Both the position numbers and the translations under genes were made by a program. Below are positions 1-9,034 of a DNA stretch of 64,000 bases, piece after piece. How positions within the stretch are numbered: position 1 is the stretch's first letter; the number at the start of each line of letters is the position of its first letter. The notes below the pieces were generated by a model. It was given only the letters and a program-made list of their open reading frames with translations. It searched no databases and was not told the origin of the DNA. Location: NCBI RefSeq assembly GCF_018362995.1, contig NZ_CP074372.1:4340001-4404000 (forward strand), given 5' to 3'. This stretch comes from Chryseobacterium indologenes (GTDB taxonomy: Bacteria > Bacteroidota > Bacteroidia > Flavobacteriales > Weeksellaceae).

Positions 1-1
1 A

Positions 2-238
2 CCTGAAAAGATAATACAAAAGAATTTGGATACTAATTTTTTTGGAAAAATTGATAGTTTATATATTGATCATCATAATCATGGTTGGTTAACAATTATT
101 TTGTCAACAAAAAAGACATTACGTTTTAATGGTTCTGATAGGTTTATATATAAAAAAAATGATAGTATAGTGAAGCATAAAGGGGAAGATAGTGTTTACA
201 TATATAGAAACGGAGCAGTAAAAGCTTATAAATACTAG
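2..238 (+). CDS. C-terminal end of an unknown protein (5' truncated)
   Basis: The reading frame is open from the left window edge, so this is the tail of a gene that begins outside the window; a TTG at 26 is not a convincing start. The visible 78 residues are rich in beta-prone segments, Lys, Tyr and Asn, and end in a Tyr-Lys-rich tail. No family is recognised. It is followed directly by a GC-rich palindromic stretch and then a rho-independent terminator at 316-339. The placement before a GC-rich scar is compatible with an orphan or immunity-type gene at the end of a polymorphic locus, but that is only a guess. Confidence 0.5.
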   Translation, partial: PEKIIQKNLDTNFFGKIDSLYIDHHNHGWLTIILSTKKTLRFNGSDRFIYKKNDSIVKHKGEDSVYIYRNGAVKAYKY

Positions 239-315
239 AATCCCCCCCCGCTCCCGTACGATTATATCGTGTGGTACCCCACTGGCGCGAGCATCTCGCT
301 CGCCCACAAAGAATA

Positions 316-339
316 AAACCACTGCTTTTGCAGTGGTTT
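316..339 (+). terminator. Rho-independent terminator
   Basis: A perfect 10-bp stem (aaaccactgc / gcagtggttt) with a TTTT loop, followed by TTGTTTT. It sits about 80 bases after the stop of the left-edge gene and fits as its terminator. Confidence 0.8.
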
Positions 340-495
340 TTGTTTTAAAAAGTCCTCGTACATCCTTATCAAAATACCATAAACCACTTTATAAATAACC
401 TTCAGCCACCTGGAAAGTACCTCTAGCCACTATATTAAGTATCTTCAGCCCCTTTATAAAGTGGCTGGAGCCCCTTCGGAACAGCCTCGAACTAC

Positions 496-569
496 TTCAT
501 TAACGGTCTCCAGACCGTTCTATAAGCCCCTTTACCCACTTATCAAAGTGGCTGGAGACCGTTAATGAA
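496..569. repeat. Perfect 18-bp inverted repeat in intergenic DNA
   Basis: Bases 496-513 are the exact reverse complement of 552-569, separated by 38 bases. The intervening and flanking DNA repeats parts of the arms (for example 'gtggctggag' at about 465-474 and 548-557), so this looks like a decayed repeat array rather than a simple terminator. Confidence 0.75.
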
Positions 570-598
570 CACCCTCTAGCCCCTTATATAACAGGGTA

Positions 599-620
599 TA
601 CCCCCTTACCCAAGGGGGTA
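599..620. repeat. C-rich/G-rich hairpin
   Basis: A 9-bp perfect stem (taccccctt / aagggggta) with a 4-base loop, followed by two more 'ggggg' words up to about 650. It has no T tract, so it is not a standard terminator. Confidence 0.6.
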
Positions 621-730
621 GAGGGGGTTGGTGAAGGGGGTAGAAGAATATTAAAGTACCTGATAATCTCGTTTTTCAATACACGAACTTTGGGAATTAA
701 AACAAATCGTATCAGAATATTTTAATTTCC

Positions 731-738
731 TAACTTTG
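731..738 (+). promoter_or_regulatory. -7 promoter box for map
   Basis: TAACTTTG matches the Bacteroidota -7 consensus TAnnTTTG and lies 29 bases before the ATG at 768. No -33 TTTG is visible at the usual spacing. Confidence 0.6.
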
Positions 739-767
739 TAGTTCTCAATAACAATCAAAACAAAACT

Positions 768-1532
768 ATGTCAATCACCAACGAAGATCAGATGCTCGGA
801 ATGCAAAAAGTAAGTGAAGCCGTTGCCTATACCCTGAAAAAGATGATCGAGTATGCTGAACCTGGCATGACCACAAAAGATCTTGATGAGTATGGAGCCC
901 AAATACTAGAAGGTTTCGGGGCAAAATCTGCTCCTTATCTGACGTATGGATTCCCAGGCTGGACATGTATCAGCGTGGATAATGAATTCTGCCATGGTAT
1001 TCCGACTGATCAAAGGATTTTGAAAGAAGGTGATCTCATCAATATTGACGTTTCTGCTGAACTTGGTGGATATTGGGCCGATAACGGTGGCTCTTTTGTC
1101 ATTGGAAAAGATATTCATGGACATCAGAAGCTAGTGGAAGCATCTAAAGAGATTTTAAAGAAAGCTATTGACAATATAAAAGGTGGAGTGAAAATCGCAG
1201 ACATTGGGCATCTAATGGAAACAGAAGCGAAGAAAAGAGGCCTTAAAGTTATTAAAAATCTTGCAGGACATGGAGTAGGGAGAAGTTTACATGAACAGCC
1301 CGATGAATTACTGAACTACAAAAACCGTTTTGATTCCAGAAGATTCAAGAAAAACTCTGTGGTGGCTATTGAAACTTTTATTTCCACCGATTCCAATCTT
1401 GCAGTAGAATTGAAAGACGGGTGGACAATGGTAGGAAATAAAGGCGGCTATATGGCTCAGCACGAACATACCATTGTAATCACCGATGGAAAACCCATCA
1501 TTCTCACCGAAATGAACGAAATCCTGAATTAA
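768..1532 (+). CDS. map: Type I methionine aminopeptidase
   Basis: Removes the initiator methionine from nascent proteins in the cytoplasm. The 254-residue length is normal for a bacterial type I enzyme. All five metal ligands of the pita-bread fold can be read: D94, D105, H168, E202 and E233, with the conserved substrate His at H76 and H175 in 'GHGVGRSLHE'. The second ligand lies in 'YWADNGGSF' rather than the usual 'HGDTS'-like context, which suggests a divergent or secondary MetAP. Bacteroidota often carry another map within the ribosomal protein cluster, not seen here. The gene stands alone behind a TAnnTTTG box and ahead of a composite hairpin. Confidence 0.93.
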   Translation: MSITNEDQMLGMQKVSEAVAYTLKKMIEYAEPGMTTKDLDEYGAQILEGFGAKSAPYLTYGFPGWTCISVDNEFCHGIPTDQRILKEGDLINIDVSAELGGYWADNGGSFVIGKDIHGHQKLVEASKEILKKAIDNIKGGVKIADIGHLMETEAKKRGLKVIKNLAGHGVGRSLHEQPDELLNYKNRFDSRRFKKNSVVAIETFISTDSNLAVELKDGWTMVGNKGGYMAQHEHTIVITDGKPIILTEMNEILN

Positions 1533-1569
1533 AGAAACCACGACGGTGCGAAAACAATCATAATCATTT

Positions 1570-1631
1570 TTAAGGCACAAGAATATTATTGTAATTCCCT
1601 GCTGAAAATCTTTGATTTTCTTGCGCCTTAA
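1570..1631. repeat. Composite inverted repeat after map
   Basis: Outer arms 1570-1583 and 1618-1631 match at 13 of 14 positions, and an inner perfect hairpin (gaaaatc/gattttc) occupies 1604-1620. It is followed at about 1649-1675 by a fragment resembling the ends of the interspersed element seen at 4155-4315 and 40553-40698. It may end map transcription but lacks a clean T tract. Confidence 0.5.
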
Positions 1632-1788
1632 ATATACATTAGAATAAAATCCTTTAGCGCCTTTGCGTTAAAAACAAAATACTATAAAGCTCCAAAGCTT
1701 CATCCAATCAACTTGTTGATTCCTTCTTCGCTCCCCTTATATTCAGGATCAAGAATAGAAAACTTTGCGTTTACAATAAAATCTGCTT

Positions 1789-2397
1789 TCAAAATACTTC
1801 ATTCGTAGAATTAAAATCTTTCAAAATACTTTCATAATCCGCTTTAAAACCATTCTCCATAGTCCCTTCAATGCGATAGGTTTCCACATCAGTAATTCCC
1901 GAATAATTTCTGAAAACATCTTTGATATAAGCAGAAACATAATCCGGAGCACCTTCTGCACTCCTGCCTCCGGAAGAAACTGCTAGGTATACTTTTTTAC
2001 CTTTAAATTGTCCTACGCGGTTCCATTGTTCATCAAAAACATAAGTAACTCCTGCCCGTATCAGCTGATCCAGCCATGCTTTCAAAGGAGTGGAAATTCC
2101 GAGATTAAACATAGGAGTTCCGATGACAATAATGTCGGATTCATGCACTTCATTCACAATTGTATTGGCATAGGAAAGAAGCTTTTTGCTTTGTTCATCA
2201 TACAATTCCGGATGTTTATAAAACTCATGGATTGACATTTCATCCGCATGAGGCGGTTGGTCTTTCACCAGATCGCGTACCGTAATTTGACCGATGATAT
2301 TTTGTTGTGAAATTTTTTCAACGATCGCTGAGCTGAGTCCTTTACTATAAGACAGATCTCCTCTTGCGCTGGAAATAATGTGCAGAATATTTTTCAT
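1789..2397 (-). CDS. azoR: FMN-dependent NADH-azoreductase (AzoR/AcpD family)
   Basis: Predicted flavodoxin-fold quinone/azo reductase that uses FMN and NADH in the cytoplasm. The N-terminus 'HIISSARGDLSYSKGLS' is the phosphate-binding segment of the family. 'GTPMFNLGISTPLKAWLDQLIRAGVTY' (residues about 91-117, key residues P93, M94, N96, W106, D108) is the isoalloxazine-binding region, and 'AVSSGGR' follows. The length of 202 residues is typical. It is transcribed away from the M20 peptidase gene, with about 190 bases between their starts. The true substrate is unknown; quinones are as likely as azo dyes. Confidence 0.88.
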   Translation of the reverse strand: MKNILHIISSARGDLSYSKGLSSAIVEKISQQNIIGQITVRDLVKDQPPHADEMSIHEFYKHPELYDEQSKKLLSYANTIVNEVHESDIIVIGTPMFNLGISTPLKAWLDQLIRAGVTYVFDEQWNRVGQFKGKKVYLAVSSGGRSAEGAPDYVSAYIKDVFRNYSGITDVETYRIEGTMENGFKADYESILKDFNSTNEVF

Positions 2398-2587
2398 ATT
2401 TTATTTTTGTTCTTATAACGATCTGGTGTTCATAATGGGGACAGATGTGTGCGCTTTTTATCAGTCTAAAATTTGAGAAAGCACTATTCAAGAGATTTTG
2501 CGATTGAAAAAGCCGGTTTTAAATTGTTAAACAATAAATACTTTGCTATATTTATAGGATCAAACCACCTAACAAAACTTATCTGCT

Positions 2588-4120
2588 ATGAAAAAAGCTC
2601 TTTTAATCCTTCTGGGAATCATTGTCATTCTGGCTGCTGTAGTATTGATTAAAACTTATACCTATCCGTTTAAGAAAAATAATACCGGAGCAGGCGAAGG
2701 ATGGAAACCGATAAAAAATGATTCTGCAGTCATGAGGCTGTCGGGAGGAATAAAGGTTCCAACCGTTTCTACAGGAAGTTTAGGTGAATTCAATTATGCA
2801 CCCTTTGATCAGTTCAAAACTTATTTAAAAACTTCTTATCCCTTAGTATATCAGAATACAGAAAACGTTGAAGTGAATCAGTATGGGTTGGTGTTCAGGC
2901 TTAAAGGAAGCAATCCTGCCCTGGAGCCCATTTTATTTCTTTCCCATATGGATGTTGTTCCACCGGGAGATGCTGATATCAAAAATAATGAAGAAAATAT
3001 ATTCCGTCTGGATGATAAACCGGCAGAACCTGTTGCAAAAGTAGCGGAAGACTGGGATTTTGCCCCTTTTTCAGGAGCTGTAGCGAATGGAAGGATCTAT
3101 GGAAGAGGAGCAATAGACATGAAAGGAATGCTGTTTTCCTTAATGGAATCCATGAATTCTATGATTAAAAATAAACAGATTCCACAACGTGATATTTATC
3201 TGGCGTTTGGTTTTGATGAAGAAGTTGGCGGGCAAAAAGGTGCTATTCAGATTGCAGATTATTTTAAGAAAAAAGGATTGAAGTTCGATGCCGTGTATGA
3301 CGAAGGCGGATTGATTATGAGAAAAGGAAATGTGGCAGGGATAGATACAGATGTTGCTGTTGTAGGATGTGCTGAAAAAGGATTTCTTTCTGCAAAAATT
3401 AAAGTGAAAGGACTCGGCGGGCATTCTTCTATGCCTCCAATGGAAAGCGCTATAGGAAAAGCGGCTGTTATTATGCAGCGTCTGGAAGATCATCAGATGA
3501 AACCTGTGATCACCCCGTTAATCAAAGAGTTTTTTAATAATATCGGAGGTGAAATGCCTTTTACAACAAGAATGGCGCTTGCCAATCAATGGCTTTTAAA
3601 ACCTGTTTTGATTTCACAACTTACTAAAAATAATACAACCAACGCATTGGTAAGAACAACGACAGCACTGACAATGATGAAAGGCAGTGATGGGACCAAT
3701 GTACTTTCCCCTGAAGTTGAATTTGTTGTTAATTTCAGATTACTTCCCGGAAATTCAGTGAAGGATGTAAGGGATCACATAGCTAAAGCAACTGAAGGTT
3801 TCGATGTTGAAGTAGAAGAAATTGACAATACAAGAGAAGCTTCTGCAATTTCCCCAACCAATACGAAAGCTTTTAAAATCATAGAAGCCGGAGTCAAGGA
3901 AATTCATCCGGGAGCAATTGTTACCCCATATCTTACTATGGCAGGAACAGATGCCGGAAAATATGAAATTGTGAGTAAAAATGTGTACAGATTCATGCCA
4001 ATCAAGATCAACAGCGCAGAACAGCAGAGCATACACAGTACCAATGAATATCTCAGTATAGAAAACTACCTGAAAATGATTCACTACTTTGAGTATGTGA
4101 TGAAGAATTATGATAAGTAG
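2588..4120 (+). CDS. M20 family zinc carboxypeptidase, membrane-anchored
   Basis: A metallopeptidase of the PM20D1/carboxypeptidase S branch of family M20, 510 residues. Residues 4-21 form one hydrophobic segment that should anchor it to the inner membrane with the enzyme outside. Zinc ligands and catalytic residues are visible: H120 and D122 in 'SHMDVVPPGD', D167 in 'GRGAIDMKG', E201-E202 in 'FDEEVGG', the 'YDEGG' segment near 227-231, and H483 near the C-terminus. The dimerisation domain sits between. It is monocistronic, divergent from azoR, with repeat-bearing intergenic DNA after it. Likely substrates are small peptides or N-acyl amino acids. Confidence 0.85.
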   Translation: MKKALLILLGIIVILAAVVLIKTYTYPFKKNNTGAGEGWKPIKNDSAVMRLSGGIKVPTVSTGSLGEFNYAPFDQFKTYLKTSYPLVYQNTENVEVNQYGLVFRLKGSNPALEPILFLSHMDVVPPGDADIKNNEENIFRLDDKPAEPVAKVAEDWDFAPFSGAVANGRIYGRGAIDMKGMLFSLMESMNSMIKNKQIPQRDIYLAFGFDEEVGGQKGAIQIADYFKKKGLKFDAVYDEGGLIMRKGNVAGIDTDVAVVGCAEKGFLSAKIKVKGLGGHSSMPPMESAIGKAAVIMQRLEDHQMKPVITPLIKEFFNNIGGEMPFTTRMALANQWLLKPVLISQLTKNNTTNALVRTTTALTMMKGSDGTNVLSPEVEFVVNFRLLPGNSVKDVRDHIAKATEGFDVEVEEIDNTREASAISPTNTKAFKIIEAGVKEIHPGAIVTPYLTMAGTDAGKYEIVSKNVYRFMPIKINSAEQQSIHSTNEYLSIENYLKMIHYFEYVMKNYDK

Positions 4121-4154
4121 TTCGGGGTACGGGATCTAGGGATAATGCATACTA

Positions 4155-4315
4155 TTAAACGCAGAGTTCGCGAAGTTTTCTATACTATCTTATTATTTTT
4201 TCGATCGCAAAGGCGTTTCACTCAGCAATAGGTTGAAATCTTAGCTTAATGAAATGCCTTTGCGAGCCCAATAAGCTTTATCTATTCATAAACCTTGCGA
4301 TCCTTAGCGTTAAAA
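4155..4315. repeat. Interspersed intergenic element, family A copy 1
   Basis: About 160 bp sharing an overall layout with the reverse complement of 40553-40698: a 'taaacgcagagt' start, an identical 19-mer (4203-4221, matching 40647-40665), a diverged middle and an 'ataaaccttgcgatc..agcgtt' end. Both copies lie in intergenic DNA. The function is unknown. Confidence 0.7.
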
Positions 4316-4413
4316 TCATATTCATTATTGACTTTGCGACGCAAAATTGATTCCTGACCAAAAAAATCTTTTACGAAAAATATATTACGTCAAGTTTTGT
4401 CGCATTACGGATA

Positions 4414-4421
4414 TAGCTTTG
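4414..4421 (+). promoter_or_regulatory. -7 box that argues for the start at 4443
   Basis: TAGCTTTG fits TAnnTTTG and ends 21 bases before the ATG at 4443. It lies inside the extended frame that begins at a TTG (4347), so transcription probably starts after that TTG. Confidence 0.5.
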
Positions 4422-4442
4422 TCATATCAAAATTACAGAGCT

Positions 4443-5138
4443 ATGGAATTGCCATTTTACTTAAACTTTAACGACTTTGAAAGTAATTATTACGACAACC
4501 TTGAAAAATGGTTTGAAGAATATCATAATACCAGCGAAACAGACTATCTGAATGCCCTTGCTGAACTTTACAGTCCATATGTCTATTATAACTTTACAGA
4601 TGACATGCTAAAGCCGGATGCATCCATTGAAGTGAAAGACTGCTTTTTTCCTTATCATGAAAAAATTGGGATCTCATTCTGTATTGATTGTGAAAACGGA
4701 ACTTCTCCATCCAATGGAATGAACCAGGTTTTTGAATTTAAAAATATTTCCATGATGGAGTATGCCCAGCATATTCTGGATAAGATCAATAAGTTTTGTT
4801 CAAAAAATCCAAATGCTTTGGATGGTACCAAAAATATTCAGGATTATCTTAATCACTATGCTATTATTACCTCTATGGAAGGAGTAGGATATTGTATCAG
4901 CTACAACCGCCATCAGAAAGCCATTCCTTTTTTGAAAGCCTATCTTCCCTACTATGGCCAGACGGTGAGTATGGCGTTATACAGAGACTTTCTTTTCTCT
5001 GTGGTGCAGATTGCCGAATTCATAGATCAGAAACTGAAGACAGTACATGCGTTTAAACAAACTATCTATGCCCGTTCAAAAGCTGAAGCCAAATTCAATG
5101 TGCAGTTGAGCCGCCAGTTTCTGACGTTATGCAACTAA
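4443..5138 (+). CDS. Conserved hypothetical protein, 231 aa
   Basis: A soluble acidic protein with no signal peptide or membrane helix and no family I can name. The reading frame extends upstream to a TTG at 4347, but the ATG at 4443 is preferred because a -7 box lies at 4414-4421 and the upstream residues look non-coding. The C-terminal part is helical, with a run of Lys and Arg near 'QTIYARSKAEAKF'. It is monocistronic, ends just before a strong hairpin terminator, and faces the DUF2490 gene. Confidence 0.7.
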   Translation: MELPFYLNFNDFESNYYDNLEKWFEEYHNTSETDYLNALAELYSPYVYYNFTDDMLKPDASIEVKDCFFPYHEKIGISFCIDCENGTSPSNGMNQVFEFKNISMMEYAQHILDKINKFCSKNPNALDGTKNIQDYLNHYAIITSMEGVGYCISYNRHQKAIPFLKAYLPYYGQTVSMALYRDFLFSVVQIAEFIDQKLKTVHAFKQTIYARSKAEAKFNVQLSRQFLTLCN

Positions 5139-5194
5139 TATTTTACACCAACATTCATACTTAATTATATTGCAGTGAAACTTATGTTTCAACA

Positions 5195-5224
5195 AAAATC
5201 CCGGTCAGCGACGACTGGGATTTT
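5195..5224. terminator. Bidirectional terminator
   Basis: A 12-bp stem (aaaatcccggtc / gactgggatttt, one G-T pair) with a 6-base loop and flanking A and T tracts. It lies between the convergent genes ending at 5138 and 5254. Confidence 0.8.
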
Positions 5225-5253
5225 GTTGTGGTGTTATAGAATTATTCTTTTTA

Positions 5254-6045
5254 TTACCTCTTTCTGTAAGGAATATTCCAGATCAGGTCCGCCGCCAGAT
5301 AATGAACGCCTCCATGATGAATACTTCTGCTGTCTCTGATCAGATCATCCATATATCCTACATCTACTGTAAAAGGAGAATTTGGGATTGTAAACATATA
5401 GTAAGCTGCAATCCGCATTTCACGATACCCGAAAGAACCCCACTGCGGGTCAGGTTCATTGAGATGGCTGATGGAGAACAGCGCTTCTGCACTCAATGCC
5501 AGCTTTTGATTGTTTTTAGGAGATAAATTATAGGTTAATTGACTCTTGATACGTGTTCTGAATTGAAAATCTTCTTCTACCTGATGAAAATCTGCATCAA
5601 AAAACTTTCTGAATTCCTGCCGCACTGTATTTTTTAGTTTCCATTTCTTTCCAAGGTCAAAAGTGTAGGCATATCTTCCGTAAATTCTGAATTCCTGTTC
5701 CGTATTTTCTTTATCATAAGGAGCTGTGCTTTCGTACTGAGGCTGCCGGCGGTAACTGATGGCGTAGCTGTACTGCTGATGGGGAGCAAAAGAATGATAC
5801 ACTTCGTGATTTAAGACAATAATAGCCTGTTTTGAAAATAAATTATGATCATCCGGACTGCTTTTTCTCCCGATGGCAATATAGCTCAGCGCCTGTTTCT
5901 TTCCCAATGAATCCAGCTGTCGTTTGACTCCAAAGGCTCCCCAGAAAGCATTATTGGTATCTCCCAAACCGGGTGGGCTGATCTGTGCTTGTAAGGTTGA
6001 ACCGATAAAGCCCAATAAAAATAATCCTGCAAAAAACTTCTTCAT
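5254..6045 (-). CDS. DUF2490 family outer-membrane-type protein
   Basis: A 263-residue exported protein starting at the ATG at 6045, which gives a clean signal peptide (MKKFFAGLFLLGFIGSTLQA) cleaved before QIS. The frame continues upstream to 6186, but that extension would bury the signal. The mature part alternates aromatic beta strands ('YGRYAYTFDLG', 'FRTRIKSQLTY', 'MRIAAYYMF') with a C-terminal aromatic strand, the pattern of DUF2490 proteins, which are predicted beta-barrels of unknown role. Its upstream region is shared with the divergent TonB receptor gene, suggesting but not proving a link. Confidence 0.75.
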   Translation of the reverse strand: MKKFFAGLFLLGFIGSTLQAQISPPGLGDTNNAFWGAFGVKRQLDSLGKKQALSYIAIGRKSSPDDHNLFSKQAIIVLNHEVYHSFAPHQQYSYAISYRRQPQYESTAPYDKENTEQEFRIYGRYAYTFDLGKKWKLKNTVRQEFRKFFDADFHQVEEDFQFRTRIKSQLTYNLSPKNNQKLALSAEALFSISHLNEPDPQWGSFGYREMRIAAYYMFTIPNSPFTVDVGYMDDLIRDSRSIHHGGVHYLAADLIWNIPYRKR

Positions 6046-6493
6046 GCTCAATAATGTGGATAACTGTTTTAGGGTTAATTTTAAATGACTGCGAAACCAG
6101 AAGTTGGACAAAAATACCATTGATACGCAGAGAGAATACTTTAAGATGTCAAAATTAGAGGCTTTGTTCATAGAATGTTTATTCAAAAACTTTTAATACT
6201 GTTTAAAAACATGACAAAATAAAGAGATGATTTAGGATAGATTTAGGAATAGAGTTTTCTGAATCAAAATAACGATTGTGGATAAAATGTTAATAACTTG
6301 TGGAAAAGTGGATAACTAATGATTAATCAGTTTACAGTTGACATATGCAATTGTTTTACTATTTCTATTTTCAGAAAGAATATAATATTTGTTAAAATTT
6401 ATTTAGAATAATTCAAATTAATATTGTGAGAGAATTTGCTATTCCGTTATTTTGCACCTTTATTTATAATTATTTTAAATAAGGCTGAAAAAA
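6046..6493. other. AT-rich divergent intergenic region
   Basis: These 448 bases separate the starts of the DUF2490 gene and the TonB receptor gene. No gene is seen. It includes several 'gtggataa' words (6055-6062, 6277-6284, 6308-6315) and an unusually AT-rich tail before the receptor start. No clear Fur-box-like palindrome was found by eye. Confidence 0.5.
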
Positions 6494-8965
6494 ATGATAC
6501 AATCAAATGAATGTATGCTCTCATCAGGGCATATGGATCATTCCGGAGCTATTCCTCAGAATGATATACCTACCCATCACAACATACAATGGTCTAAACA
6601 ACTGCTCATCCTTTTCTTTTCGTTTCTGAGCTTTGCAACTCTATATGCACAGGACTTGCATGGAGGAATAACCGGAAAAGTGAGTATGGTAGACGGGCAG
6701 CCTCTGAGAGCAATATCAGTCTCATTACTTGAAACAGATAGACAAACCCTGACAGATGATGAAGGGAATTATCATTTTGAAAATCTTAATGCAGGTTCTT
6801 ATACCCTAAAATTACAAATTCTGGGAAGTAAGGAAATCCGTCTTCCTGTTGAGGTTAAAACAGGAGAAGATACAAAACTGGACTATCAGCTTACCAAAGA
6901 AAATATTCAGGCGATACAGGAGGTGGTTATCATGAAAAACACCAACAGGTTTTCCAAGAAAGAAAGCGGGTTTGTAGCAAGATTACCCTTAAAAAACTTA
7001 GAAAATCCACAAGTATACAATACGGTGACAAAAGAACTTTTTCAGGAACAGGTTGCTGTAGATCTGGGAAGTATTTCTAAAAATGTACCGGGAGCAGGAG
7101 TGCCCATGATTGCCAATCAGGGGAGAGTGACATTCCGTTCAAGAGGATTCGAAACAGAGCCTAATGCAAGAAATGGAGTGGCAGGAGCAGCATTCTCAGT
7201 GATTGATCCAGTAAACCTTGAACGTATAGAAGCTATTAAAGGACCGTCAGCTACATTATTCGGGAAAAGTGTAGCCAGCAGCTACGGTGGAGTCTACAAC
7301 AGAGTGACGAAAAAGCCCTATAATAATTTTGGCGGTGAAGTAGGCTATGTGGGCGGAAGCTGGAGCTATAACAGGTTAACAGTAGATGTGAATACTCCTG
7401 TTAATAAAGATAGAACCGCTCTTTTCCGTCTTAATGCAGCGGGAACTTTTGAAAAGAGTTTTCAGGACCTCGGGTTTACCAATTCCTTAGCGATTGCACC
7501 TAGTTTCTCTTACCAGATCAACGATCGTATGTCGCTTCTTCTTGATGTGGAATTTAATCAGGCAAAAGGAACATCTGTTGTTCGTTTCAATCCTTATACA
7601 GGAAGTAACAAAACTCAGTCTATTGCAGATATGAAATTTCCGTATTATAAAAAATTCTTAGGAGATGATCTGGCGTATGATACGCAGATGATGAATATCT
7701 TTGCCCAGCTGAACTATAAAGTTTCAGAAAACTGGACTTCCCAGACCATATTATCACGTGCAAGATCAACAATCAAAGGATATATTTCCGCGATTAACGG
7801 AAAAACAGACTCTACAGCAAGTGCTCAGGTAATGGTGGGAACAACTTCATTTATTGCTACCAATATTCAGCAGAATTTCATCGGAGATTTCCATATAGGG
7901 CGTTTCAGAAACAGAATGGTGGTAGGATTGGATTATTATAACAATTCCAATCATTTCGACCGTTACCATACCAATACCAAAGTATTCAACTTTGTTCATC
8001 CCTCAGCGGATTTCAGAGTGAATCAGAATATCATTGATGCCCTTACGGCAACTTCTGCTTTCAGAAAAGAAAACAATAGCGATAATACCTATGCGGCGTA
8101 TGTATCGGATGTATTCAATATCACAGACCGGCTTATGGTAATGGCTAGTTTGAGGGTAGACAGGTTTCAGTTTAAAGGAGTTTATGATATCACCACAGGG
8201 GAAATTAAAGGAGGTTTAAGCAATAGCGGAACCCAGTCAGGTCCCTATGGACAGACCGCTTTTTCACCTAAGATGGGAATCGTATATGAAATATTGAAAA
8301 ATAAGGTTTCATTGTTTGGAAATTATATGAATGGTTTCAATAACGTAAGCGGTGTTGATATCAATGGAAATACATTCAGACCGGAATATGCCAATCAGTT
8401 GGAATTTGGGGTGAAGGCAGATATTTTCAATCACAGACTGGTAGGAACCTTAAGTTATTATAACATTCGTGTAGATAATATTTTACGAACCAACCCTGAT
8501 GATGTCAACTATTCAATACAGGACGGAACACAGCTAAGCAAAGGAATAGAAGCTGAAATTACCGCCAATCCGTTTGATGGATTCAATATTGTGGCGGGAT
8601 ATGCTTATAACGACAGCAAATATACCAATGCCAATCCTTCTGTTGACGGTTTAAGACCTGCATTATCAGGCCCAGCCAATATGTACAATTTCTGGATCAG
8701 CTACCGGATCTCTGAAGGAAAATTAAAAGGCCTTGGAATAGGTGGAGGAGGAAATATGGGTTCCTCTTCTTATCAAACCAATACACAAACAGCGAAAGTT
8801 ATAATCCCATCTTATAAAATGTTTGATCTTGGGATTTTCTACGATCAGCCGAAATATAGAGTTGGATTGAAATTCGATAATATAACCAATGAAAAAGCAT
8901 GGTCTGTACGTCTGACGCCACAGGCTCCGGCACGTTTTCTTGGAAGTGTTTCCTTAAAGTTTTAA
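6494..8965 (+). CDS. TonB-dependent siderophore-type outer-membrane receptor
   Basis: An 823-residue receptor expected to import ferric siderophores or similar ligands. In order: an unusual polar N-terminal stretch of about 33 residues with five His, a signal segment (about 34-53, ending LYAQ), a carboxypeptidase-like regulatory domain (about 57-125), the plug (about 145-275, with 'RVTFRSRGFE' and 'IEAIKGPSATLFG'), and a 22-strand barrel ending in Phe. The plug resembles FhuE/FpvA-class receptors rather than SusC. No alternative ATG lies close to the signal segment, so the long N-region is probably real or starts at M8 or M14. A terminator follows. No TonB, PepSY or sigma/anti-sigma gene is next to it. 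Confidence 0.88.
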   Translation: MIQSNECMLSSGHMDHSGAIPQNDIPTHHNIQWSKQLLILFFSFLSFATLYAQDLHGGITGKVSMVDGQPLRAISVSLLETDRQTLTDDEGNYHFENLNAGSYTLKLQILGSKEIRLPVEVKTGEDTKLDYQLTKENIQAIQEVVIMKNTNRFSKKESGFVARLPLKNLENPQVYNTVTKELFQEQVAVDLGSISKNVPGAGVPMIANQGRVTFRSRGFETEPNARNGVAGAAFSVIDPVNLERIEAIKGPSATLFGKSVASSYGGVYNRVTKKPYNNFGGEVGYVGGSWSYNRLTVDVNTPVNKDRTALFRLNAAGTFEKSFQDLGFTNSLAIAPSFSYQINDRMSLLLDVEFNQAKGTSVVRFNPYTGSNKTQSIADMKFPYYKKFLGDDLAYDTQMMNIFAQLNYKVSENWTSQTILSRARSTIKGYISAINGKTDSTASAQVMVGTTSFIATNIQQNFIGDFHIGRFRNRMVVGLDYYNNSNHFDRYHTNTKVFNFVHPSADFRVNQNIIDALTATSAFRKENNSDNTYAAYVSDVFNITDRLMVMASLRVDRFQFKGVYDITTGEIKGGLSNSGTQSGPYGQTAFSPKMGIVYEILKNKVSLFGNYMNGFNNVSGVDINGNTFRPEYANQLEFGVKADIFNHRLVGTLSYYNIRVDNILRTNPDDVNYSIQDGTQLSKGIEAEITANPFDGFNIVAGYAYNDSKYTNANPSVDGLRPALSGPANMYNFWISYRISEGKLKGLGIGGGGNMGSSSYQTNTQTAKVIIPSYKMFDLGIFYDQPKYRVGLKFDNITNEKAWSVRLTPQAPARFLGSVSLKF

Positions 8966-8981
8966 ATAATTATTATAATTG

Positions 8982-9012
8982 AAAAAATCCCGGACTGATG
9001 TTCGGGATTTTT
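8982..9012. terminator. Bidirectional terminator
   Basis: A stem of about 11 bp (aaaatcccgga / ttcgggatttt, one mismatch of G-T type) with a T-rich tail, between the receptor gene and the convergent gene at 9035. Confidence 0.8.
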
Positions 9013-9034
9013 ATTTTTTATGATTAAGATAAGA

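Larger units (their letters stand above)
241..767. other. Gene-free, repeat-rich intergenic region
   Basis: This 527-base stretch has no plausible gene. It starts with a C8 tract and a GC-rich palindromic segment (about 241-306), then a terminator (316-339). From about 361 to 650 it consists of degenerate repeated words (variants of 'gtggctggag', 'cagccac', 'agcccctt'), a perfect 18-bp inverted repeat (496-513 with 552-569) and a C5/G5 hairpin (599-620). The end carries a -7 box for the downstream aminopeptidase gene. Confidence 0.7.

Noticed and set aside
119..322. Minus-strand ORF of 67 codons over the left-edge gene end
   Set aside because: It crosses the terminator and the GC-rich scar, begins in an unlikely place and its product looks like a translated repeat.
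361..660. Possible CRISPR or tandem array
   Set aside because: Repeats are of variable length and spacing, with inverted copies; there are no uniform spacers and no cas genes.
4347..4442. Upstream extension of the 231-aa gene to a TTG codon
   Set aside because: The -7 box at 4414-4421 would lie inside it; the ATG at 4443 is more plausible.
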